Positions 44,572 to 53,891 of a DNA stretch of 64,000 nt are shown here, in pieces. The stretch comes from Cupriavidus respiraculi. GTDB taxonomy: Bacteria > Pseudomonadota > Gammaproteobacteria > Burkholderiales > Burkholderiaceae. The notes beneath the pieces are model-generated. The model had not been told where the DNA came from. It saw nothing but the letters and a program-made list of their open reading frames with translations, and searched no databases. Position 1 is the stretch's first letter. Each line of letters starts with the position of its first letter. A program made the translations under genes and the position numbers. The DNA lies in contig NZ_CAJZAH010000001.1 of the NCBI RefSeq assembly GCF_914271545.1, positions 372,001 through 436,000 of the forward strand, written 5' to 3'.

Positions 44572-45058
44572 TCATGCCGGGGCCGCTTTCGTCGATGGTC
44601 GACGACGAACCCGATAGCCGTTGAACAGCTTCAGTTCGTCATAGAGCCACCGCCTACTCCACGTCTTCCAGCCGAAGCCCCGACGATTCCGGGAGCGCTC
44701 CAGATGGCGCCTGACCTTCTTTTCCACCCAGTCCTGGATGAAGCTGAAGCACTCACTGGAGTGTCCGACCGCGAAGTAGTTCACCCAGCCACGTAGCACC
44801 GGATTTATCAGTTGCACCACCCGATCCACCGGCTGCGACTGGTATCGCCTGAACACCTCCTTGAGTTTGCGCAGCAACGCCGTGCGTTTCTTCAACTTGG
44901 GCGTATAGTGCGCTCGCCACACCTGTCTCTTTATGCTGCGCAATCGACGGAAGTCGAATCCCAGAAAGCCAAAGCTCTCACCGCAGTCCAAATCCACCGT
45001 GCGACTCTTCTCTTCATTGACCTCGACCTGCAACTTGGCAAACTCTTCCCGAAGCCGT
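44572..45058 (-). pseudogene. ltrA: Group II intron reverse transcriptase/maturase, C-terminal fragment
   Basis: About 160 residues: RLREEFAKLQVEVNEEKSRT, ESFGFLGFDFRR, HYTPKLKKRTALLRKLKEVF and INPVLRGWVNYFAVGHSSEC, the end of the RT and maturase domain X of LtrA-type proteins. The catalytic YADD region and the 5' two thirds of the intron are missing. It is inserted inside an IS5 transposase gene in the same orientation. The 44370-44571 stretch should contain the intron's 3' RNA domains, but I could not fold a convincing domain V. Confidence 0.85.
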
Positions 45059-45427
45059 CGGCTTTCGCGTCAGTTCATGCTCGACGAGCAGGCGGCGAAA
45101 CTTCAGCAGCGTGGTCGCGTCTGGCACCGCCTCGACTGCCAGGTCGATCCCGGCAAACGCCCGCATCGCCATGCTGTCGTACAGCGCGTCTTGCAGTGCC
45201 TCGTCCGACAGCCCGTACCACTGCTGGAGGAAGTAAATGCGCAGCATCCGCTCAAGGCCGATCGGCGGCCGGCCACGTTTGCCCTTGGGGTAGTACGGCT
45301 CGACCGCCGCAATCAGGCGCGCCCACGGCACCACGCTCTCCATCTCCGACAGGAAGCGCTGGCGGCGCGTCACACGCTTCTTGCCGTGACTTTCCGCTTC
45401 CGCAAAACTGATCTGTCGCTTCATCAC
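45059..45427 (-). pseudogene. IS5-family transposase, N-terminal part
   Basis: MMKRQISFAEAESHGKKRVT, MESVVPWARLIAAVEPYYPK, GLERMLRIYFLQQWYGLSDE and DSMAMRAFAGIDLAVEAVPD match the IS5 transposase N-terminus. The frame is disrupted after LLVEHELT by the intron fragment. With 43908-44366 it represents one interrupted element. Confidence 0.85.
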
Positions 45428-45639
45428 AGGACCTGAATCATGGACACGCTCATGACAACGCGCTCACCCAATGCCTCGATGACTCGCGCACTGATTTAAT
45501 CAGATGGTATGGACGCCTCCCCCCGGCAACGGGGCGCCGCTTACCTGCAAGAGTAACTGTAAGGGTCCTCGCTGCCATGGCATCCCTATGCCAAAGTGGA
45601 GGTGTCGATTGCAAACGACCCTGATCGGGACGATCCAAA

Positions 45640-46650
45640 ATGAAGCTTACCGTCATCGGCATGGATATTGCCAAGCATGTCTTCCAACTTCATGCGGTGA
45701 ATGCCAACACCGGTGAAATCGAGCGCATCAAGTTGAAGCGGAGCCAGGTCACCGACTTCCTTGCTCAGCGGGAGCGTTCACTCATTGCCATCGAAGCTTG
45801 CGGCAGCGCCCACCGTTGGGCACGAGAACTGCAGAAGCTCGGCCACGAAGTGAAGCTCATCTCTGTGCGATCGGTTCGTCCCTTTGTGTTGCGTAATAAA
45901 ACCGACGCTGCCGATGCCAGAGCTATCTGGACAGCAGTCCAGCAGCCCGAGGCGCGGTTTGTTGCGATCAAGAGCGAGCAGCAACAGACCATTCTGGCGC
46001 TGCACCGCATCCGGGCTCAACTGATGAAGTTCCGGATCATGCAGACGAACGCATTGCGCGGCTTACTCTATGAGTTTGGTGAAGTCCTTCCGGAAGGATC
46101 TCGGGAATTTGCCGAAAAAATTTCTGGTGCGCTTGCCAAGATCGCGAATCGCTTGCCAGCCATACTGATCGACAGCCTACGAGAGCAATGGGCACGCGTG
46201 CAGGCAACCGACAAGGAAATCGCTGTGCTGGAACGTCGGCTCAAGGTTGCGCTTTGCGACAATCAGGAATGCCAGAAGATCGCTGAAATTCCTGGCGTGG
46301 GGCTGCTAACCGCCACGGCTGCGGTGGCTGCGATCGGCGATGCCAAAACGTTTCGCTCCGGGCGTGAGTTCGCTGCCTGGTTAGGCTTGGTACCGAAACA
46401 AACGGGCACCGGTGGTCACGTGCGCCAGCTTGGCATTAGCAAGCGAGGTGACACCTACCTGCGCACCCTACTCATACACGGCGCCAGATCGGTGATCATC
46501 AAAGGCGCATGAACCGCCTGGCTCGACGGATTGCTTCAGCGACGTCCTTTCAATGTAGTGGTGGCTGCCGTAGCCAACAAACTCGCCCGGACCATCTGGG
46601 CGGTGCTAGCAAGGGATACGAGATACACGGCACCCGCCATGGCTGCATAG
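45640..46650 (+). pseudogene. IS110-family (IS1111-like) transposase with internal stop
   Basis: MKLTVIGMDIAKHVFQLHAV (DEDD-type first Asp), IAIEACGSAH and RNKTDAADARAIW mark the RuvC-like domain; IPGVGLLTATAAVAAIGDAK and LVPKQTGTGGHVRQLGISKRG mark the transposase C-domain. The frame stops at TGA 46510-46512 after SVIIKGA, yet the same frame continues sensibly (TAWLDGLLQRRPFNVVVAAV, ANKLARTIWAV) to a TAG at 46648. It is therefore a single-codon disruption. Confidence 0.85.
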
Positions 46651-47232
46651 CCAGGTGCGTGGCCCGCCTGAACTGACTTCTTCTCAAGGAGCGCAAGCAT
46701 TGATCGCATGATGGCTAACAGGTTGGACCGGGGCGAGGAAAACCCGATAGGGAATGTGAGCAGCAACGCTCGATGATCAGATGAGGACCTCGCCAGCGAA
46801 TTCCATATGGGCCAGCAGGCTGAGCGGCCTGCACAAAAGGGCCGGACATAGGCGTGCTGCCTTCACCTGTCGACCACCATGTCAATCGGCTTGCAATCCG
46901 GGAGGCGTCCACATAAGGCGATTCCCTAGTGACGGATCGCGCCGCAGCAACTATGACAGTTGTGCATCGCCAGAACACCGGGTTGTCGCGCCATCATCAG
47001 TACGAGCACGCTGACAACCAAGGTGGCCGCATTGATCTGGAGTATCGGATGCGGGCTCAAAGTACTGGCTACTGAGCGGCCCCAGATCTCAATGCCTTTA
47101 CGTTGACCGCCAGCCAAAGCGGCAGTGTCGCAGACACCACGCATCAGAACAGCTTCGAAGATTGATCCTGCCCGGCAACTTTCATGTCGCAGAATCGTCT
47201 GCGTAGCTAGGTACGCCTCCGCTACTCCCAAA
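46651..47232. other. IS110 flank and unassigned sequence, no gene recognised
   Basis: The first about 250 bases after the transposase are GC-rich non-coding sequence with short inverted stretches (for example GAAAACCCGATAGGGAATGT), as in the non-coding end of IS1111-type elements that specifies the guide (bridge) RNA. The remainder has a minus-strand frame (46926-47231) without recognisable similarity. Confidence 0.4.
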
Positions 47233-47571
47233 TTAGGGCGTCATCTCCTGGATGCAGCTTGATGCGGGTTTCAACGTGCCTTCCTTCGGCGCGAGTATGC
47301 CTGCGGACGGTCCATTCTCGATCGTCTGTTGCGAAGATATTGGCGCCAACATGGGCGTTGCCGTACGGGGCGTTAGTATGCGCAAGTGATCTGCTAATGC
47401 GATTTCCAGCGTCCCATTGCCAGTTGCAGCTAGTAGAACGACCACGCCTGGGTTACGGTGAAATGGGAAGCGCTGATCATCCAAGAAATCAGAATCGTGC
47501 GTCAGTATGATGCGTCGCGTTTCACAAGCCGTCGCGAAACTGGCCTCGTCGGCGTGTCCAATGAGCGCCAT
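47233..47571 (-). pseudogene. DUF5615 (PIN-like) protein, N-terminally truncated
   Basis: HADEASFATACETRRIILTHDSDFLDDQRFPFHRNPGVVVL matches the central part of DUF5615/Mut7-C PIN-like proteins, often the toxin-like partner of a DUF433 antitoxin. The first about 35 residues, with the first acidic residue, are absent because the frame begins at a breakpoint near 47573. No partner gene is next to it. Likely non-functional. Confidence 0.55.
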
Positions 47572-47572
47572 G

Positions 47573-47790
47573 CTAGGGTAAGCCGCCTACTTTTCCGATG
47601 AGAGTAAGGCGTCCGGGCCAGCCCTTGCGCCCGCAGCGCTCGTGCCGCCGTGATGCCGTGATGCCGTGATGCCGGCGGCGGGTGCCCCGACGACTACGAT
47701 GTGCTCACGGGAAATCATCAGAGATCCTCGTGAACCTCGATTGCAAGCGCCGGACAGATCCCAGCGGCCAAGCGGGCAGATTCGTGTTGA
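47573..47790 (-). pseudogene. Ferredoxin 3' end plus ferredoxin-reductase 5' end (copy A fragment)
   Basis: Reading down the minus strand from about 47790: QHESARLAAGICPALAIEVH then EDL and stop (47718-47720), the end of a small 3Fe-4S ferredoxin; then MISREHIVVVGAPAAGITA, the FAD-binding start of a ferredoxin reductase. The reductase frame is broken by three tandem 8-bp repeats and ends at about 47573. The same junction occurs next to the P450 gene at 57.7-58.0 kb. Confidence 0.78.
47651..47674. repeat. Three tandem copies of TGATGCCG
   Basis: Exact 8-bp unit repeated three times; the homologous place at 57.84 kb has a single copy. The 16-base expansion shifts the frame of the reductase fragment, suggesting slippage. 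Confidence 0.85.
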
Positions 47791-47830
47791 TCAGTCGACG
47801 GTTCCGCACCCGGGGCGATGAGCGAACTCC

Positions 47831-48478
47831 CTACGCTGGCCCCATCCCAACAAGCCTTGAGACCATCGCTGCGGCATTCTGAAGTGTTGGAATGATTTCA
47901 TTCTCGATCCTTTCGGGTGTCGCCTCGGCTGGCGATGTGGAAATCCCGATAGCCAGCTGGCGGTTGCCAACCCGAGCAAGCGGGACTGCAACTGAGATCT
48001 GATTGCTCTCTGGATACTCGACCATCGCCCATTCACCGACCCCGAGGGTCAACGCCTGTGTGAGCGCGCTACTTGGAGGCAGGATGCTTCCAACCCGGAG
48101 ATTCATCACCACGAGGCGACGGCGTTCCGCGAGTGCCATCGCCCTTCCAATAATGATCACCCCGTCGGGGTTCGCTTCACCCAGGTTGGATGTTCCTGCG
48201 TACGTGTCAGCCAGTTGCTGGAGCATCTGCTGAACCGAGTCTGTCACTCCCAAACTTTCCAAAGCAGCAAAGCCGATTTCGAAGACTCGGGTAGTCAAGC
48301 GCCATTGGTTGCCCTCGCGCGCGACATATCCCTCCTCCTCCAAAGTCAATAGAAAGCGCAGAACGGTCGGGTGCGGCAGGTCTACGGCACGCGACAACTC
48401 CGCCAACGTAGGTCGCCCGTTCTCTCGGAAAGCGCGCAGCACCGCTAGACAGCGTTGGATCGATCTATTATTCTTCAT
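47831..48478 (-). CDS. IclR-family transcriptional regulator
   Basis: A 215-residue IclR protein, shorter than the usual about 250. N-terminal winged HTH ([46 protein letters not shown]), then the effector domain ([17 protein letters not shown] and [20 protein letters not shown]). A segment of about 30 residues after [10 protein letters not shown] appears shortened relative to typical members. It is divergent from the catabolic operon starting at 48573. Two perfect palindromes sit between them, so it likely represses both itself and the operon until an acid or its CoA ester binds. Confidence 0.88.
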   Translation of the reverse strand: MKNNRSIQRCLAVLRAFRENGRPTLAELSRAVDLPHPTVLRFLLTLEEEGYVAREGNQWRLTTRVFEIGFAALESLGVTDSVQQMLQQLADTYAGTSNLGEANPDGVIIIGRAMALAERRRLVVMNLRVGSILPPSSALTQALTLGVGEWAMVEYPESNQISVAVPLARVGNRQLAIGISTSPAEATPERIENEIIPTLQNAAAMVSRLVGMGPA

Positions 48479-48480
48479 TC

Positions 48481-48515
48481 GTACACCCTGTGTACCGCTA
48501 GTTCACCTAGTGAAC
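48481..48515. promoter_or_regulatory. Pair of perfect palindromes, probable IclR operators
   Basis: GTACAC-CCT-GTGTAC (48481-48495) and GTTCAC-CTA-GTGAAC (48501-48515) are both perfect 6+3+6 palindromes with consensus GT(A/T)CACnnnGTG(A/T)AC, centred 20 bp apart. They lie between iclR (start 48478) and the Bug gene (start 48573), the first touching the iclR start. Form and spacing fit tandem IclR-family dimers bound on the same DNA face. Confidence 0.75.
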
Positions 48516-48572
48516 ATCATAAACCAGGTGCCCTTGAGATGCAACCTGCTTCTTGAGGTCAGGAGACAACGA

Positions 48573-49556
48573 ATGAAACGATGGATATTGGGCTTTAGCG
48601 CCGCTGTGGTGGGGTGCTGGGCAGCGACCGGTCAATCTGTTGCGAACGCCAGCGAGTCCTGGCCGAGTCGCCCGATCAAGTGGGTCGTGCCGTATCCGCC
48701 GGGCGGCACCACTGACATGCTGGCACGTATCGTCGGTGCCAAGCTCTCTGAACGACTCGGGCAGCCCGTGGTGATCGAGAACAAGCCAGGCGCTGGGGGC
48801 GATGTTGGCACGGCCTATGTTGCGAAACAGCCCGCTGATGGATACACCATCGTTATGGGCAATATTGGTCCTATTGCCATCAACCCCACGCTTACTCCCG
48901 ACGCTCGCTTTTCTCCCACGCGAGATCTCGCGCCGGTGACGCTCCTGGCGGAGGTTCCCAACCTGCTGGTGGTCAACCCGCAACTGCCGGTCAAATCGGT
49001 GAAGGAACTCGTTCAGTACGCGAAGCAACAGCCCAATCCCTTGTCGTACGCAACGCCTGGCAACGGAACATCTTTGCACTTGGCGGGTGAACTGTTCGCT
49101 TCGACAGCGGGCCTGCGCATGGTTCATGTGCCATACCGCGGTAGCGGCCCCGGCCTGAACGACACGATGGCAGGCCATGTACCGATCATGTTTGACAACA
49201 TGCCTTCGGCATTGAATCTCGTAAAAGGCGGAAAGGTTCGCGCACTCGCCATCACGAGTGCTGTCCGTTCCCCGTTGCTGCCGGACGTCCCAACGATGAC
49301 TGAAGCTGGTCTGAGCAACTATCAGATCACTGGTTGGTTCGGCGTCTTGGTACCTGCCGCAACGCCGAAGCCGATCGTCACCCGTTTGGATGCCGAAATT
49401 CAAGCTGTACTCAAGATGCCTGACGTCCGCAGCAAGATTGGCGACATCGGCGGAATCATCTCTGGCGCAGGACGAGATGAGTTCGGCCGATTCATCCAGC
49501 AGGAGTCGGCGAAATGGCAAAAGCTCATTCGTACCGCGCACATCACCGTGCAGTAG
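48573..49556 (+). CDS. Bug/TctC-family periplasmic solute-binding protein
   Basis: A 327-residue Bug protein from the ATG at 48573, which follows AGGAG; the open frame before it covers the iclR start and is ignored. Signal peptide MKRWILGFSAAVVGCWAATG, then WPSRPIKWVVPYPPGGTTDM and NKPGAGGDVGTAYVAKQPAD. It is the first gene of the IclR-controlled operon and presumably captures the pathway substrate. Confidence 0.92.
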   Translation: MKRWILGFSAAVVGCWAATGQSVANASESWPSRPIKWVVPYPPGGTTDMLARIVGAKLSERLGQPVVIENKPGAGGDVGTAYVAKQPADGYTIVMGNIGPIAINPTLTPDARFSPTRDLAPVTLLAEVPNLLVVNPQLPVKSVKELVQYAKQQPNPLSYATPGNGTSLHLAGELFASTAGLRMVHVPYRGSGPGLNDTMAGHVPIMFDNMPSALNLVKGGKVRALAITSAVRSPLLPDVPTMTEAGLSNYQITGWFGVLVPAATPKPIVTRLDAEIQAVLKMPDVRSKIGDIGGIISGAGRDEFGRFIQQESAKWQKLIRTAHITVQ

Positions 49557-49580
49557 GTCAGTTACTTTAAGGAAGAAGCA

Positions 49581-50450
49581 ATGTTGAACTCGGTTGACAG
49601 AATCCTCGTTGCGGTGCGCGACCTCGATCAAGCAGAGCAGAACTACAGGGAAGTACTTGGGGCGCAGTATCTTGATGAGCTTGCAAGCGACCATCTGAAT
49701 GCCCGTGGCCGTAGCCTGGTAATCGGCGAAAGCACGGTCGAACTTTGGACCCCGCGGGGAGCAGGGGTCGTAAGTGATCATCTTGATAGCTTCGGGGAAG
49801 GCCTCTTCTTTGGAGGGGTCTCGACAGCTAGCCTGGCTGAATGCCAGAGGTTCCTTGCCGAGCAAGGTATCCGATTTGCTGAAGCCGACGGCCGTCTCTA
49901 TTTGAACGCGGGCGGCCTCTATGGCATGCCACTCGTTGTCAGCGAAGCGGCAGCGCGGGTTCGAGCGAATGGTCCTGTGTCGTTTCTGTACGAGCTCACC
50001 ATGGTTCTCAGCACCGACTGGCGAGAAGTCGCGGATTGCTACGCGCGAAAACTGGGCCTGCAGCGCGACAAGGCAGTAGACATCACGTTCGCGCGATTTG
50101 GCTATGAAGGCACGCTGCTGATGTTCGCGCCGGATCGTCTCGATCGCATCGAATTGGCTGAAGCGCATGATCCCGCCTTTGCCATGGGCAGGTTTTCGGG
50201 CAAGCGAGGTGACGCACTTTACATGTGCTACATCGAAACGCATGATTTGGCGGACGTAATCAGGCGACTCGAATCGCGCAACGCAAAGTGGACCCGAAGG
50301 ACCGACACGGGCAAGCCCGAGCAGGACGGCCTCTGGATCCATCCGAGCGCGCTGAATGGCGTCCTACTTGGTGTATCCCGAACCTCGTTGGCGTGGGGAT
50401 GGTCCGGTAGCCCCGAGAAAGTCGAAGAGATTTCAGAGGTGCAGTCGTGA
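49581..50450 (+). CDS. VOC-superfamily (glyoxalase/bleomycin-resistance-like) protein with two modules
   Basis: A 289-residue protein with two VOC halves: residues 1-130 (VDRILVAVRDLDQAEQNYREVLGA, STVELWTPRG) and about 135-280 (FLYELTMVLSTDWREVADCYARKLGL, VLLGVSRTSLAWGW). Metal-ligand positions cannot be assigned with confidence. Such proteins act as isomerases, epimerases or ring-cleavage dioxygenases. Its place between the receptor and ALDH genes suggests a dedicated early step. Confidence 0.8.
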   Translation: MLNSVDRILVAVRDLDQAEQNYREVLGAQYLDELASDHLNARGRSLVIGESTVELWTPRGAGVVSDHLDSFGEGLFFGGVSTASLAECQRFLAEQGIRFAEADGRLYLNAGGLYGMPLVVSEAAARVRANGPVSFLYELTMVLSTDWREVADCYARKLGLQRDKAVDITFARFGYEGTLLMFAPDRLDRIELAEAHDPAFAMGRFSGKRGDALYMCYIETHDLADVIRRLESRNAKWTRRTDTGKPEQDGLWIHPSALNGVLLGVSRTSLAWGWSGSPEKVEEISEVQS

Positions 50451-51865
50451 TGCCGGAGATCTTCGATCAGCAATACATCGGGGGATCGTGGCGCCGTGCT
50501 TCTGGCACACAGCTCATCGACGTAGAGGACCCGAATACTGGCCTGGTATCGGCCCAAATTCTTCCAGGTACCGAGGAGGACGTCGGTCTCGCCTTGGGTG
50601 CCGCGCAGAACGCATTGGCCAGCTGGTCCGCAACATCCGTGTCGGACAAATGCGCAATTCTTAATCGCCTAAAAGACCAACTCACAAATCGGCAGGAGTC
50701 GTTGGCCGATGCTATCGCGGCTGAGGTTGGCACGCCCTTGAAGATCTCACGCATCGTTCAAGTCGACTCGCCCATTCGGAACATTGGGAACTTCGTAAAG
50801 CTGGCGGAAGGATTTCCATGGCAATCGCGAACGGGCCCATCTGTCATCGTCCGGGAGCCATTCGGCGTCGTGGCATGTATCACGCCATGGAATTTCCCGC
50901 TTCATCAGATCATTCTGAAGGTGGTGCCCGCGCTTCTGGCCGGGAACACAGTCGTGCTCAAACCAAGTGAATTGACGCCCCGAACAACGCGCCTTATCTG
51001 CGATGCCATCAATGACGCAGGCTTTCCTTCGGGCGTGGTGAACGTTGTGAACGGCTTGGGTGCGGTAGTGGGCGCAGCGTTGGCGCGAGCTGACGGCGTG
51101 GACATGGTTAGCTTCACAGGATCCACGGAAGCGGGTCGTGCAGTGTCTTGCTTGGCCGCGTCGACCATTAAGAAGGTGACGCTGGAATTGGGCGGCAAGT
51201 CGCCTTCCTTGGTATTGCCGGGTGCGGACCTGACTGTGGCCGTCAAGGGAACGCTCGCTTCCTGCTTCCTCAACAACGGTCAGACTTGCAGCGCGCTGAC
51301 CAGGTTGATTGTTCACTCGCGTGATGTGTCGGCCGTCGAAGCCCTGGTGAAGCAAGAACTCGCCAAGTTCTCTGTCGGATCCAGCCTCGTCGAAGGCCAT
51401 CGGATCGGCCCGCTCATTTCTGGCAAGCAGCGTGACCGCGTGCAGGAACTAGCGGAAAAAGGGGTAGCGGAGGGCGCCACGCTCATCGCGTCAGGCCAGG
51501 ATGTTCCGCCTGCAGGATTCTTCGTCAGCCCGAAGGTGTTTCTCACAGATCAACATAACTATCTGGCCAAGGAAGAGGTGTTTGGCCCCGTGCTCTGCGT
51601 GATTCCCTACGACGAAATCGACGACGGCATCCGCATCGCCAACGCAACGGTGTATGGCCTGGCGGCGGCCGTTTGGGGCGATCCTGACCTCGCACTCGAC
51701 GCCGCTAAGAAGATTCGTGCAGGACAGGTCGATATTAACGGCGCCCGATTCAACCCCGTAGCGCCCTTCGGCGGCTTCAAACAAAGCGGTGTTGGCCGGG
51801 AGGCGGGTCACGTCGGTTTGGATGAGTTCCTCGAGTACAAATCTATCCAAATGAACGAGGGATGA
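50450..51865 (+). CDS. NAD(P)-dependent aldehyde dehydrogenase
   Basis: A 471-residue ALDH; the ATG at 50450 shares one base with the preceding stop (TGATG). Active-site Cys in NNGQTCSALT, Glu in TLELGGKSPS, and the CITPWNFPLHQI and FTGSTEAGRA motifs. Length and motifs are the same as in the ALDH at 18803-20218, so the two operons carry paralogous enzymes. It is flanked by VOC and CoA-transferase genes. Confidence 0.93.
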   Translation: MPEIFDQQYIGGSWRRASGTQLIDVEDPNTGLVSAQILPGTEEDVGLALGAAQNALASWSATSVSDKCAILNRLKDQLTNRQESLADAIAAEVGTPLKISRIVQVDSPIRNIGNFVKLAEGFPWQSRTGPSVIVREPFGVVACITPWNFPLHQIILKVVPALLAGNTVVLKPSELTPRTTRLICDAINDAGFPSGVVNVVNGLGAVVGAALARADGVDMVSFTGSTEAGRAVSCLAASTIKKVTLELGGKSPSLVLPGADLTVAVKGTLASCFLNNGQTCSALTRLIVHSRDVSAVEALVKQELAKFSVGSSLVEGHRIGPLISGKQRDRVQELAEKGVAEGATLIASGQDVPPAGFFVSPKVFLTDQHNYLAKEEVFGPVLCVIPYDEIDDGIRIANATVYGLAAAVWGDPDLALDAAKKIRAGQVDINGARFNPVAPFGGFKQSGVGREAGHVGLDEFLEYKSIQMNEG

Positions 51866-51869
51866 CGGG

Positions 51870-53147
51870 ATGTCTCTTATGCAGAAACAAGCTCTAGGGA
51901 ACATTCGCGTATTGGATATGACGCGAGTGCTCGCAGGGCCATGGTGTACCCAGATGCTGGGCGACATGGGAGCCGATGTCATCAAGATTGAGCACCCATC
52001 GCGAGGGGATGATACGCGGCAGTGGGGGCCGCCGTATGCGATGACGAGTGAAGCGGAAGTGCTTGAGGATTCCACCTACTTCGCTTCCGCAAATCGGAAC
52101 AAACGATCGGTTGGCGTGGACATCGCCAACCCAGACGGTGCGGATCTGATCCGTAAGCTCGTTCTTGAGTGCGACATCTTTGTAGAGAACTTTAAGGTTG
52201 GTGATCTGGCTCGTCGAGGGCTTGACTACGACAGTCTGAAAAAGATCAATCCGCGCCTGATCTATTGCTCTATCACCGGGTACGGCCAATCCGGGCCGTA
52301 CGCTGACCGCCCCGGCTACGACTTCGTTTTCCAGGGGGAAAGCGGGCTGATGAGCATAACGGGCGAGCGTGATGACGAGCCTGGTGGTGGGCCACAGAAG
52401 GTCGGGATCGCCATTGCTGATCTGACGACGGGACTGTATGCGACGGTCGCGATCCTCGCCGCGTTGAACCACAGGAATGTCACGGGAGAAGGTCAGCACA
52501 TCGATTTGGCACTGCTCGATTGTCTGGTTGGCTTGTCGTCGAATCAGGGATTGTCGTGCCTGATCAATGGCGCCGAACCGCACCGGTGGGGGAACGCGCA
52601 TCCGTCTCTCGTACCGTATCAAGTCTTTGATACGGCAGACGGTAAGGTGGTAGTTGCTGTGGGGAACGATTCCCAGTGGCAACGCTTTTGCCAAGCGATC
52701 GACGCCAAAGAACTGGCCCGGGATTCGACGTTCTATTCCGCATCCGGACGCATTCGGAATCGAGAGGCGCTAATTGCGCAGGTGTCGTCGGTTCTTGCGG
52801 CGCGCCAAACCGAGCATTGGCTTGCCGCGTTCTCCGCAGCGGATATCCCGCACGGTCGTATCAATACCTACAAGGAAGCCTTTGCTCACCCACAGGTCAT
52901 CCACCGTCAGATGGCGATCGACGTGCCGGTTGACAAAGGTATCGGCTCGGTACGGGGCATCGCCAATCCCATCAAATTCAGTAAAACGCCGGTGCACTAC
53001 GTTCGGGCGCCCGCGAAACTCGGTCAGCACACAGAAGACGTGCTTTCCGACTTGCTAGAACTTTCCGCGGACCACATCGCCGGTCTCGAAGAACGTGGGG
53101 TGATTAGTTGCCAAACGTCAAAAAAGACACTTCAGGAGCAATCATGA
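51870..53147 (+). CDS. Class III CoA transferase (CaiB/BaiF family)
   Basis: A 425-residue family III CoA transferase: IRVLDMTRVLAGPWCTQMLG, GADVIKIEHPSRGDDTRQWG, and catalytic Asp in IDLALLDCLVG. The middle and C-terminal segments (YQVFDTADGKVVVAVGND) are standard. It moves CoA from a donor such as succinyl-CoA or formyl-CoA to the acid substrate, the activation step of this operon. It overlaps the next gene by four bases and is paralogous to the partial gene at 63042-64000. Confidence 0.93.
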   Translation: MSLMQKQALGNIRVLDMTRVLAGPWCTQMLGDMGADVIKIEHPSRGDDTRQWGPPYAMTSEAEVLEDSTYFASANRNKRSVGVDIANPDGADLIRKLVLECDIFVENFKVGDLARRGLDYDSLKKINPRLIYCSITGYGQSGPYADRPGYDFVFQGESGLMSITGERDDEPGGGPQKVGIAIADLTTGLYATVAILAALNHRNVTGEGQHIDLALLDCLVGLSSNQGLSCLINGAEPHRWGNAHPSLVPYQVFDTADGKVVVAVGNDSQWQRFCQAIDAKELARDSTFYSASGRIRNREALIAQVSSVLAARQTEHWLAAFSAADIPHGRINTYKEAFAHPQVIHRQMAIDVPVDKGIGSVRGIANPIKFSKTPVHYVRAPAKLGQHTEDVLSDLLELSADHIAGLEERGVISCQTSKKTLQEQS

Positions 53148-53884
53148 GCATCCAAGCTAATAATGTCGGAAACGTCCTGGAGATTTGCATTGCGCGTCCA
53201 GAAAAGCGCAATGCGATCAGCGCCGCGATGTACCAGGAACTGACCCGTCTTCTGGATGAGGCCAACGCGGACAAGGAATGTGCCGCAGTCATCGTGCATG
53301 GTGCGGGCGGACACTTCACTGTCGGTGCCGATATCAATGATTTCCAGACCCGGCGGGGTAATGAAGATTCCCCTGCTGTCACGCTTCTCCGGAAGATGGC
53401 CGCGATCGATGTGCCGCTAATCGCAGCAGTCGAGGGACTGGCGATTGGAATCGGCGCCACGATGCTGCAACACGTCGATTTTGCCTACGCATCCCAAGAT
53501 GCGCGCTTCCGCATGCCGTTCGTATCGCTGGGTCTGTGCCCCGAGGGCGCATCCAGCTACCTGCTCGAATCGCTGGTAGGTGTCCGGAAGGCACGTGAGT
53601 GGTTGATGCTTGGAAAGTTCTTTGATGCAGAAGAAGCTTTCGATGCCGGGCTTCTGACGTCGCTGACGCAGGACGGGGAAGCCCTTGCACGGGCGCGCGA
53701 AACGGCTGCCGAACTGGCAAAGCTTCCCAAGGCTTCGGTACGCGCGACAAAGCGGATGTTGAACCACGAGAATCGTGCCGCTGTGGGTTCTGCGCTCGAC
53801 CTGGAAGTGAAGATGTTCGCCGAACTCTTGAATACCGAAGCCACTCAGGAAATCTTCAAATCCTTCCTGAACAAGAAGCGTTAA
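53144..53884 (+). CDS. Enoyl-CoA isomerase/hydratase (crotonase, ECI2-like)
   Basis: A 246-residue crotonase; ATG at 53144 overlaps the CoA-transferase stop (ATGA) and has AGGAG upstream. Oxyanion-hole motifs GHFTVGADINDF and AAVEGLAIGIGATMLQHVD; the segment FVSLGLCPEGASSYLLESLV, with Glu in PEGASS, is the signature of delta3,delta2-enoyl-CoA isomerases. It may shift a double bond for the following steps. The C-terminus is typical. Confidence 0.87.
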   Translation: MSIQANNVGNVLEICIARPEKRNAISAAMYQELTRLLDEANADKECAAVIVHGAGGHFTVGADINDFQTRRGNEDSPAVTLLRKMAAIDVPLIAAVEGLAIGIGATMLQHVDFAYASQDARFRMPFVSLGLCPEGASSYLLESLVGVRKAREWLMLGKFFDAEEAFDAGLLTSLTQDGEALARARETAAELAKLPKASVRATKRMLNHENRAAVGSALDLEVKMFAELLNTEATQEIFKSFLNKKR

Positions 53885-53891
53885 GAACGCC

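Noticed and set aside
46510-46512. Selenocysteine reading of the TGA in the IS110 transposase
   Set aside because: No SECIS-like hairpin was seen and IS110 transposases have no selenocysteine at this position; a nonsense mutation is simpler.
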